From: Bryobacteraceae bacterium
GTDB taxonomy: Bacteria; Acidobacteriota; Terriglobia; Bryobacterales; Bryobacteraceae
NCBI GenBank assembly: GCA_014379815.1
Contig: JACMLA010000237.1
Span: 1-8,797, forward strand
Length of the DNA: 8,797 nucleotides
Direction: 5' to 3'
Made by a program: the position numbers and the translations under genes. The notes under the pieces are model-generated. The model saw only the letters and a list, made by a program, of their open reading frames with translations. It did not search any database and had not been told where the DNA came from. Below, one piece after another: positions 1 through 6,200 of this stretch (position 1 is its first letter; the number at the start of each line of letters is the position of its first letter).

Positions 1-1806
1 ACACGTATTTGACGTGCCATGAAATAATGCGCCTTCGCATATTGGCCAACCGAAGTTGCCTCCTTTCGAGAGAACGTTTATCTCCTCCCACATGCCAGCC
101 CCTACGTCATTCACGCGGATTTCACCGGAGACCGGGTCTACTCCGAAGGTGAATGGATTTCTAAATCCCATTGCCCAGACCGCACGATACACACCAGTCG
201 TTGTTGCTCCCGTACCGTCAAACGATGTCGGATTGTCTGCCGGGATACTGCCATCGGTATTGATGCGAATGATTTTGCCGCGGAATGAGTTCACGTTCTG
301 CGAATCGTCTTCATAGCCATTTTCACCGACTGCCGCATAGAGTTTGCCATCGTTGCCGAACAACAATGCCCCACCATTGTGATATCCGGAATCCAGCGGC
401 TGAAGTTCAAAGATCATCGTTTGTGTGCCATCAGACACATCTGCATTTGTTGAGCTGGCTTTCAACTTAACGATTCTGTTTCGCACTGCTGATCCGGAAT
501 TAGCGGTGTGGTACACATACACATTTCCATTAACTGAGAAGTTCGGATCGACAGCCAGTCCTAGAAGACCTCTTTCATTTTCGTTACGAACAGAAACTGT
601 CGCAAATGCCGTCGGCAGAATCGCGCCGTTCTTTATTACCCGAATCCGACCCGAATCCTTTTCAGTGACAAAAATTCTGCCATCTGGTGCGAACGCCATG
701 GCCGTCGGAAAACTGAGGCCGTTGACCACCAGGGTGTCAGCAAATGTGACTGGCCCACCACCAGCCGGCACACCAACGGCAAAGTTAATGGGGAAATCAT
801 TGGTGTTCGGATTACCGACAGTGTCCGCGCAACGGATCACGTATGAATATGAGGTTCCGTTTGTAAGGCCGCCAAGCGATTGCGCGTGGCTGGTTCCGCC
901 TGTTGCACCGAAGGTGTGTGGTAATGCTGCGTAACTAGTATTTGCTGTTGTTCCGTACTTGCATATTGCCGACTCATTTGTATTGAGAGACAGTGTAGTA
1001 GTCAGCGTTCCAGCTGGAAGAGTTCCAGACGGTACAGCGTTAGTTCTAAGTGGCGGCACTACATCTACAGGTCCACCTGATCCATTGTAGTTAAACAGTT
1101 CGAAGGCATCTGTATTTGTAAGGACGCGATTATAGAATCGCACATCATCCATGGAGCCATTGATGCCGTACGCGCCATTTTCAGCGCCGATATACATGGT
1201 CAATGAAGCATCGTTATTCTTGGTTCCACTACCAGCTGTACCGTATGTGCCGGTCTGCTGCACACCGTTTCTGTAGATCTTTACTGAAGCCAGGTCAGAG
1301 TTGCCATTCCACGTCAGTAGAACGTGCTGCCACTGTCCAGTCGTAAGCATATTGTCTTGACGAACATTGAGCGCAGTCGAACTATGTTTGCGGTCAAAAA
1401 TGAGTCGACCGGCTGCGTTGGTATAGAGTCCGAAAGAGTAAGCGGAACCGGAGCCCTTGTTCAGAATTGCCTGATTACCCAGGGTTGTAGGCCTAATCCA
1501 GAACGAAATGGACATACCTCCGCCGCCCTGGAGTTCGAGGTTGGCAAGATTGGAACCGGCACCGGCGTTTATGAAATCGTTGGCTTTATCAAAAAGAATT
1601 GAGCTCGTCCCAATCTTTCCAGAACTCCAGGCCGGATTATTCACCAGAGTGGCCGGAGCCTGGTTACCAGATTGATCTGCCGTCATGGTGCCCGAACCTT
1701 CTTCGAACCCGAACGCGGCCTTAAGGCCAGTGATGATATCAGCAGAAGCGTGAGACGGGGAGATCAGAAACAGTGTGAATAATAAGAGGACGACGGTTGC
1801 CTTCAC
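1..1806 (-). CDS. Secreted LamG / Fn3-like / glucose-sorbosone dehydrogenase protein (3' end outside window)
   Basis: I split the minus strand into triplets across positions 1806 to 1 and found 602 codons with no stop, so the frame runs off the left edge. The GTG at 1806..1804 is chosen because AAAGGA lies 6 nt upstream, a signal peptide follows directly, and the frame closes upstream at TAA with no ATG between. Residues 1-22 are a signal peptide (hydrophobic core VVLLLFTLFLI, AxA site ASA at 20-22). Residues ~27-242 resemble a LamG/concanavalin-A-like domain (FGFEEGSG near the start, ISFWIRP, WQHVLLTWNG, GSMDDVRFYNRVL at the end). Residues ~252-345 look like an Fn3-like module. From ~352 on it matches the GSDH beta-propeller: FPTAMAFAPDGRIFVTE, ERGLLGLAVDPNF, YHNGGALLFGNDGKLY (His476 at the place of the catalytic His in soluble PQQ glucose dehydrogenase) and GFRNPFTFGVDP (Arg549). 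It probably oxidises or binds a sugar outside the cytoplasm; the substrate is unknown. By eye it is less GC-rich than the operon to its right. Confidence 0.9.
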   Translation of the reverse strand, partial: MKATVVLLLFTLFLISPSHASADIITGLKAAFGFEEGSGTMTADQSGNQAPATLVNNPAWSSGKIGTSSILFDKANDFINAGAGSNLANLELQGGGGMSISFWIRPTTLGNQAILNKGSGSAYSFGLYTNAAGRLIFDRKHSSTALNVRQDNMLTTGQWQHVLLTWNGNSDLASVKIYRNGVQQTGTYGTAGSGTKNNDASLTMYIGAENGAYGINGSMDDVRFYNRVLTNTDAFELFNYNGSGGPVDVVPPLRTNAVPSGTLPAGTLTTTLSLNTNESAICKYGTTANTSYAALPHTFGATGGTSHAQSLGGLTNGTSYSYVIRCADTVGNPNTNDFPINFAVGVPAGGGPVTFADTLVVNGLSFPTAMAFAPDGRIFVTEKDSGRIRVIKNGAILPTAFATVSVRNENERGLLGLAVDPNFSVNGNVYVYHTANSGSAVRNRIVKLKASSTNADVSDGTQTMIFELQPLDSGYHNGGALLFGNDGKLYAAVGENGYEDDSQNVNSFRGKIIRINTDGSIPADNPTSFDGTGATTTGVYRAVWAMGFRNPFTFGVDPVSGEIRVNDVGAGMWEEINVLSKGGNFGWPICEGALFHGTSNTC

Positions 1807-1812
1807 GGTTAA

Positions 1813-1818
1813 TCCTTT
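1813..1818 (-). promoter_or_regulatory. Ribosome binding site deciding a GTG start
   Basis: On the minus strand AAAGGA ends 6 nt before the GTG at 1806. No ATG lies in frame between this site and the upstream in-frame TAA, so this site fixes the start of the LamG/GSDH gene. Confidence 0.6.
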
Positions 1819-1925
1819 GTACTTATTCGATTTCCTTTGGCGAATGCGGATGCAGTGTTATTGAACGCCACACCTTGGCAATTCTTGTCAGGCGGACTGA
1901 TGGCATGAATCCTTGAGATGCGTGT

Positions 1926-1995
1926 CGCCATTCCGGATGTGTGTGGCCACCAGCAGCGTAACCACGATTTAGCTGCTCCCAATACCGGAATGGCG
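1926..1995. repeat. Nested inverted repeat
   Basis: CGCCATTCCGG at 1926-1936 is matched perfectly by its reverse complement CCGGAATGGCG at 1985-1995 (11 bp, 48-bp spacer). Inside it AGCAGC at 1952-1957 pairs with GCTGCT at 1972-1977. An 8-bp direct repeat GATGTGTG lies at 1936-1943 and 2001-2008. No T-run follows either arm, so it is not a typical intrinsic terminator. It could be an operator, a structured RNA, or the end of a decayed insertion element. Confidence 0.55.
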
Positions 1996-2217
1996 CCCTC
2001 GATGTGTGCAGGAACTAGAAGTGACGCCGTTGTGAAAGCCGATGACTGGAGACGCTGCTACCCAAACGGGCACGATAGTATTGAATTGGCATCCGGGTTG
2101 TCTGTTCGATATCGGACATGCGGGCTGGCTTAGGCTTAGGCTACTTTCTGGTGAAGAAATGACCGCTCAACGAGCTGACCAGTCTCGATTGCGCGGCCGA
2201 TCCTGTGTCCGGTCGTT

Positions 2218-2537
2218 TCATGTCGCCGATTTCGCGACGAAGCTGTCGATGAAGAAGTTGAAGTACTTGAAGACGAACAGGACGGCGCACGTCGCGACGA
2301 TGCTGACGATCAACAGCGCGCGTCGCCCGCTTCCGGTGATGCGCTCGAGCCAGAGACCGGCCGCATAGTCGATCCCGATCGTCAGTGCCAGGATCGGGAG
2401 GTAGGCCGGAATGAACGCCATATAGAACGCGCAGCTGGCGACAAGCACCAGCAGCGTGCGCGCGCGGTAGGGCGTCACGAAGTAGAGAGGACGACGACCG
2501 GAAGGAAGATGGCGAACTCTAATGAATTGAACAACAT
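2218..2537 (-). pseudogene. Second MBOAT O-acyltransferase, frameshifted and truncated N-terminal remnant
   Basis: An ATG at 2537, 16 bp after the upstream acyltransferase stop, opens MLFNSLEFAIFLPVVVL, the usual N-terminus of AlgI-type MBOAT proteins. The frame then hits TGA. One base appears to be missing around 2485-2489: restoring it joins the N-terminus to LYFVTPYRAR, then TLLVLVASCAFY, DYAAGLWLER and FVFKYFNFFIDSF, the continuous first ~100 residues of this family. After FFIDSFVA homology ends and a stop follows at 2218. A complete family member has about 450-500 residues, so the membrane core and catalytic His are absent. An alternative reading is an 86-aa protein from the GTG at 2478. 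The frameshift could be a sequencing error; the 3' truncation is harder to explain that way. I see no slippery heptamer that would suggest programmed frameshifting. Confidence 0.8.
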
Positions 2538-2553
2538 GGCGACGGTTCAGAAG

Positions 2554-3540
2554 TCACGCGAACGCGGCTTTGTAAGTCAGATCAACGACACGTGCTTTCG
2601 CTCTCAGCCAATGGAGGAGCAGCGTGACGGCCCACGTGGCGGCCAGTGTGACCATTGTCAGGACCAAGACGGCGAGCGGCGTTTCGAACGGTCCAACGAT
2701 TCTTACGATGACCTGAAGAATTCCGAGCTGCATGATGTAGCCAAACAGAGAATATCTTCCCAGCAAAACGACTTGTTTGTCGATGTGGGTCTTGGGGGGC
2801 AGCTTCAAGGCCAGGCAGTAAAGCACCAGGAGTCCGGTCACGACACCGGTCAGCTGAATGGCGTACGGGTTGCCGATAAAATAGCTACAGACACGGTAGA
2901 GGCAGTAAAGCGGTGCCACGATTAACCATTTCCTGGCAAAGCCGGCGACTCGTTCCAGCGGCAACAGTCCGAAGGCCGTTCCCATGATCCCGGCGCTGAT
3001 CATGCCCAGGTGATAACTGACCGAGCCCTTCCATTCCATGAACGAGCATAACGTCAAGAGGGCCAACGCCAGAGCCGGCAACACCCAACGATTCAACCGA
3101 CCCATTACCAGCACGAGAGGAGCAAGCAACAACAGATAGCCGATCGACGCGAGAATGGAAAATGACGCCACACGCCCGTCTGCAGCGAGGTAAATGGCCT
3201 GCGTATTCTCTGCGAAGCGCCCCACCGAGGCCGGCCCGAAAGCGATGAAATACAGGGCCTGATTCAATGCGGTGAACAGCAGAATCAGCTTGGCGCCTCT
3301 CACGACCAGGCGCTGATGCAATCGCCAGTCTTTCAAGTCGTATCGTGCGAGGTAACTGTTTGTCAACAGAAAGCCCGCCACGAAAATAAAGGAAGGGGGA
3401 AGGAAGGCCATATACACGAATGCAACAGCCGTGTACGGTGAATAGTTCATCGAATGGTAAAACACCATGAGCACAACCAGCGCGCCCTTCACCCAGTCAA
3501 GCGCCTCATCGCGGGCGCTCTTCGGTTCAGTCGGCTTCAT
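2554..3540 (-). CDS. Acyltransferase-3-like integral membrane protein
   Basis: This 328-aa, highly hydrophobic protein has about nine or ten predicted membrane helices. The N-terminal segment has the AT3/OpgC-like signature: Asp15, then WVKG at 16-19 and His29 in MVFYHS, at the end of the first helix. A second family-like element is LGRYSLFGYIMQLGIL at about 260-275, where many relatives carry a His at the Gln271 position. AT3 proteins move acyl groups (often acetyl) onto sugars or lipids on the outer face of the inner membrane. The gene starts 3 bp after the microprotein stop with no clear ribosome binding site, so translation is probably coupled. It is likely a second modification enzyme for the same polymer as the MBOAT. 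The substrate is unknown, and it could instead belong to a related AT3-fold family such as OpgC. Confidence 0.75.
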   Translation of the reverse strand: MKPTEPKSARDEALDWVKGALVVLMVFYHSMNYSPYTAVAFVYMAFLPPSFIFVAGFLLTNSYLARYDLKDWRLHQRLVVRGAKLILLFTALNQALYFIAFGPASVGRFAENTQAIYLAADGRVASFSILASIGYLLLLAPLVLVMGRLNRWVLPALALALLTLCSFMEWKGSVSYHLGMISAGIMGTAFGLLPLERVAGFARKWLIVAPLYCLYRVCSYFIGNPYAIQLTGVVTGLLVLYCLALKLPPKTHIDKQVVLLGRYSLFGYIMQLGILQVIVRIVGPFETPLAVLVLTMVTLAATWAVTLLLHWLRAKARVVDLTYKAAFA

Positions 3541-3543
3541 TGC

Positions 3544-3717
3544 TCAGAAGTTGACATACACGAACTGGGGGATTCCCCCTGTCGCACTCGGTCCGATCCG
3601 ATCCAGCAGAAAGACGGCGATCCAGAACACCTCAAACGTCAGCACGATCAACTTGTGATTAGTCCGTACAGCCATCCAACCATTCGTGATCATAGGTTCA
3701 AGATTCCCTTTCGTCAT
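3544..3717 (-). CDS. 57-aa membrane microprotein with DltX-like C-terminal acyl-shuttle motif
   Basis: The ATG at 3717..3715 overlaps the MBOAT stop as ATGA, and the TGA stop at 3546..3544 lies 3 bp before the next gene. Translation gives 57 residues: a basic N-terminal part (Lys3, Arg18, His21, Lys22), one hydrophobic helix at ~23-38 (LIVLTFEVFWIAVFLL, with Glu29 inside it), Asp39-Arg40, a Gly/Pro-rich linker (GPSATGGIP) and the C-terminus QFVYVNF. The positive-inside rule predicts N-in/C-out. The last six residues fit F-x-Y-x-x-F, the C-terminal hexapeptide whose tyrosine (here Tyr54) accepts an acyl group from the MBOAT and hands it to the outer transferase in the Dlt pathway. Size, topology, motif and place between acyltransferase genes all agree with a DltX role. 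The neighbouring MBOAT ends in LLGWPR and lacks the motif itself, so the microprotein would supply it. Function is inferred; the reading frame is seen directly. Confidence 0.85.
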   Translation of the reverse strand: MTKGNLEPMITNGWMAVRTNHKLIVLTFEVFWIAVFLLDRIGPSATGGIPQFVYVNF

Positions 3718-4991
3718 CGTGGCCAGCCTAACAGCGCCCTGAGGTCGGCTGCATCGAGCACGAAAATAAGCTGGCTGAAGGCAAAGAAATTGAAGGTCGC
3801 AATCACTCCGAGGCCGTGGCTCCAGACGGACGCGAAATACCTCCTGGCGGTTGGATTGCGCACTCTACGCTTCCATTGCTGGTACGTGTTGACACCGGCA
3901 ATGCCGAGTCCTTGGTAGAGGCCCCAGATCGCGTAGTGCAGGTTTTCGCCATGCCAGATGCCGCAGAGGACGAACGTCACCACAATGGCGACGTTGGAGA
4001 GAAGAACGGGACGTCTGCGTAAGAACCCGTCTTTCCGCAGTCGGCGTACCAATGGCCAGTAGACGTAATCAGTCAGCCACGTGGTCAGCGACATGTGCCA
4101 ATGAGCCCATAACTGCTGGATGTTCTTCTTGAGGAACGGATAGTCAAAATTCTCGGGCAGGACGAAGCCCATGATGCGCGCGGAACCTATAGCCAGGTCG
4201 GTATAGCCAGAGAAATCGAAATAGAAATACAGAGCGAACGCGTAGAGGCCCATGATCATTTGCCACAGCGTCATCGCCTCGACAGGAACACCCGTGTTCT
4301 TCAGTGTGTAGGGGAAAAGGACGGCCGCGAGCACGGTCTTCTTGAACAATCCGTGGACAATGCGTTCGAGGCCCGCCGCCAAATCACTGCGAAATGGCGC
4401 GTTTCGAGTCTCTGCTGAATTGGCGCAGTAATGACTGTAGCGGTGGATAGGGCCGGCGATAAACGCGGGAAAGAACAGCATGTAGTTCAGAAAGGTCAGC
4501 AGACTCGAGGTATTGACCTCGTTCTTATAGGCTTCAAGAACGAAGTGGATCGCCCGGAACGACGTATAGGAAATCCCGATCAGGAAAATGACATCCGTGG
4601 CCGCTGCGGCCACGCTCCTGAGGAGCGCATGTTGCACGAAGGAATATTTGAAGAAAGCCAGAACCAACACGTTGATGACAATACCGAACGTCGCCACGGC
4701 TTTCCGCGCTCCCGGATTCCGGAGCCTCTCTTCGTTGGTCAACAACCTTGCGCAACCATAGGTGAGCACGCAGATCCCGAGAAGGACGGAAAGCATTTCG
4801 AGATCAAGATGCGGCAGTGTCAAGAGCATGCACACGCTGCACGCCAGCAACAGCCACTCCTTCAGAATGGTCGACCGTGGGACCAACCGGTAACAGACGA
4901 CGACCACCGCGAAGGCGCCCCAAAAGGGTAAACTCACGAAAAAGTCGCTTGCGAGAAATCGACTGGCTATCTCGGCGATGAACTCTGGCAT
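3714..4991 (-). CDS. MBOAT family membrane-bound O-acyltransferase (AlgI/DltB-like)
   Basis: This 425-aa multi-span membrane protein has the MBOAT landmarks in order: FFPAFIAGPIHRY at ~173-185, YFDFSGYTDLAIGSARIMGF at ~257-276, NFDYPF at 281-286, HWHMSLTTWLTDYVYWP at ~297-313 (conserved His299), and VLCGIWHGENLHYAIWGLYQ at ~341-360 with the family's key His347. MBOATs of this branch take an acyl group from a cytoplasmic thioester and pass it through the membrane for use on a polymer. The ATG at 4991 lies inside the end of the SGNH gene (25-bp overlap) without a clear ribosome binding site, so coupling is likely. Its stop overlaps the microprotein start. A family member of ~450-500 residues is usual, so this copy is slightly short. 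It lacks the FxYxxF tail found on many bacterial MBOATs. Confidence 0.93.
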   Translation of the reverse strand: MPEFIAEIASRFLASDFFVSLPFWGAFAVVVVCYRLVPRSTILKEWLLLACSVCMLLTLPHLDLEMLSVLLGICVLTYGCARLLTNEERLRNPGARKAVATFGIVINVLVLAFFKYSFVQHALLRSVAAAATDVIFLIGISYTSFRAIHFVLEAYKNEVNTSSLLTFLNYMLFFPAFIAGPIHRYSHYCANSAETRNAPFRSDLAAGLERIVHGLFKKTVLAAVLFPYTLKNTGVPVEAMTLWQMIMGLYAFALYFYFDFSGYTDLAIGSARIMGFVLPENFDYPFLKKNIQQLWAHWHMSLTTWLTDYVYWPLVRRLRKDGFLRRRPVLLSNVAIVVTFVLCGIWHGENLHYAIWGLYQGLGIAGVNTYQQWKRRVRNPTARRYFASVWSHGLGVIATFNFFAFSQLIFVLDAADLRALLGWPR

Positions 4992-6172
4992 TTAGTTGTT
5001 GTCACATCAGGGTTAACGTCAGCAGCGAGAAGTCCTGGAGCAAGAGACTGATAGAGGTACTCGCCAACAGCCTTTGCGGTCGGGGCGTTGAAGTGCGCGT
5101 CGAGATCGAAATTCAACTTTTCACCGCGGTCGTAGCGCTCCTGGAGCATCGGTTCCAGATCCACATACTTGATACCCACGTCCGCCGCGTGTCGTTGTGA
5201 GATATCACGGAAAAATTTCGTATCGAAAAGCGACCCGTCGATCTTCCCTTCAGCTTTCAGCTTGTTGAGCAGAAAGCCGCCCGTCGCCGGAACATAGATT
5301 TCGATGGGAGTTGCTCCAATGCAGCGAACGTAGTTTTCAAGTGCCTCGAGATGCCGGAAGTAGTCCGCCAGCTTCTCCGGGCGTCGAATGGCAAGCTTCG
5401 TGGAGTAACGCTGGATGTAGAAGTCTAGGGAGAAATCTGGTCTTTGGAAATACCGGACCTGTGTGTTGCGAATGCCGTCGCGAAAGAACGAGTACGCTGC
5501 GGAGTGGCCGGCGAGGACCATTTTCACGAGAGGAACTCGCCAATTGTCCTCCTCGAAAATCTCTCCGTGTTTCACCACGAGTGATGCGTGCACGTCGTCG
5601 TAACCGCCAATCAAGAGAGGATTCAGCGCGATGACGACGTACTTGGGCGGGTGCTTCAACATCGTCTGGCTGAGCTTCAGACGAGCCGTTTGCTCCAGCA
5701 AGTGGTGTCCACCAACTCCGAGATTGGCAACCTCCATCCGATCGGCCGCCACTTTCGACGCGAACACTCCGACCCACGACGTCTCATAGTCCAGGCCGTT
5801 TGCAAACACGTCGGAGGCTCCGAGGAAAGCGAAGTAGGGCTTGCTATCCAGATCGTGAGGTCCGGTCCTTTGTGCGCGGAAACCGTACTCGTCCGTATAA
5901 ACGTCCCACTGGATATTGGGCCATTCGACGCGCTTGGCTGCGTTCTTCCTGAGGCCATAGTAGGGACCTTCCTGCGCGTGGTAACCCTCTGTGTCCCCGA
6001 CGTGGTATCGACCAATCCACCGCAGACCGAACTCCAGCATGAGCACGCAGACGATAATGGTAATAAGGACAGAGACGACGGGCGCAAGACGGCTCGCGCG
6101 CGGCTGTTCCGCTGCAGTCTGTGCTGCCGTTACAGCAGATGAAATGTTCGAAGTGCTGCTTACAGTACCCAT
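4967..6172 (-). CDS. Membrane-anchored SGNH/GDSL-type protein, probable outer-face acyltransferase (DltD/AlgX-like role)
   Basis: This is a 401-aa protein with a short cytoplasmic N-terminus, one membrane helix at ~31-50 (PVVSVLITIIVCVLMLEFGL), and a large domain predicted outside the membrane. SGNH-type blocks are visible: FLGASDVFANGLDYETSW at ~116-133 (candidate nucleophile Ser120), NLGVGGHHLLEQ at ~150-161, IALNPLL at 181-187 (Asn184), and DAHFNAPTAKAVGEYL at ~358-373, giving an Asp358-x-His360 pair. Block I reads GAS rather than the common GDS. Such proteins commonly sit beside MBOAT genes and act as the transferase that puts the acyl group on the final polymer; they can also be esterases. 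It starts 28 bp after the NadE-like gene and overlaps the MBOAT gene by 25 bp. I recognise the fold from motifs only. Transferase rather than hydrolase activity is inferred from context. Confidence 0.8.
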   Translation of the reverse strand: MGTVSSTSNISSAVTAAQTAAEQPRASRLAPVVSVLITIIVCVLMLEFGLRWIGRYHVGDTEGYHAQEGPYYGLRKNAAKRVEWPNIQWDVYTDEYGFRAQRTGPHDLDSKPYFAFLGASDVFANGLDYETSWVGVFASKVAADRMEVANLGVGGHHLLEQTARLKLSQTMLKHPPKYVVIALNPLLIGGYDDVHASLVVKHGEIFEEDNWRVPLVKMVLAGHSAAYSFFRDGIRNTQVRYFQRPDFSLDFYIQRYSTKLAIRRPEKLADYFRHLEALENYVRCIGATPIEIYVPATGGFLLNKLKAEGKIDGSLFDTKFFRDISQRHAADVGIKYVDLEPMLQERYDRGEKLNFDLDAHFNAPTAKAVGEYLYQSLAPGLLAADVNPDVTTTKCQSSSPR

Positions 6173-6200
6173 GTTGATGATTAATGTCCCTGCCTCGGAC

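Larger units (their letters stand above)
1807..2217. other. 411-bp intergenic region without a convincing gene
   Basis: This separates the 5' end of the LamG/GSDH gene from the remnant of the second MBOAT. It must hold the promoter of the LamG/GSDH gene, but I see no strong -35/-10 pair. The plus-strand reading frames here (for example 1918..2133) show no recognisable motif. It contains a nested inverted repeat (1926..1995) and a short tandem TTAGGC pair near 2130..2141. Its right border is where MBOAT homology stops, so part of it may be debris from a deletion or a lost mobile element. I could not identify a transposase or clear terminal repeats. Confidence 0.5.

Noticed and set aside
425..934. 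169-aa plus-strand frame
   Set aside because: It lies opposite the recognisable Fn3-like and GSDH parts of the minus-strand gene and shows no domain pattern of its own.
1926..1995. Inverted repeat as an intrinsic terminator
   Set aside because: The 48-bp spacer is too long and no T-run follows on either strand.
1918..2368. Plus-strand frames of 71 and 108 aa in and next to the intergenic region
   Set aside because: No domain signal; the second overlaps the MBOAT remnant on the opposite strand. I considered a transposase remnant but saw no DDE or helix-turn-helix pattern.
2470..2500. Programmed ribosomal frameshift in the second MBOAT
   Set aside because: No slippery heptamer is visible and the gene is truncated anyway, so a simple deletion is more likely.
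4431..4931. 166-aa plus-strand frame opposite the MBOAT
   Set aside because: Charged, motif-free product antisense to a clear MBOAT; a shadow of its codon bias.
5588..6142. 184-aa plus-strand frame opposite the SGNH gene
   Set aside because: Arg/His-rich translation without family features, antisense to a well-supported gene.
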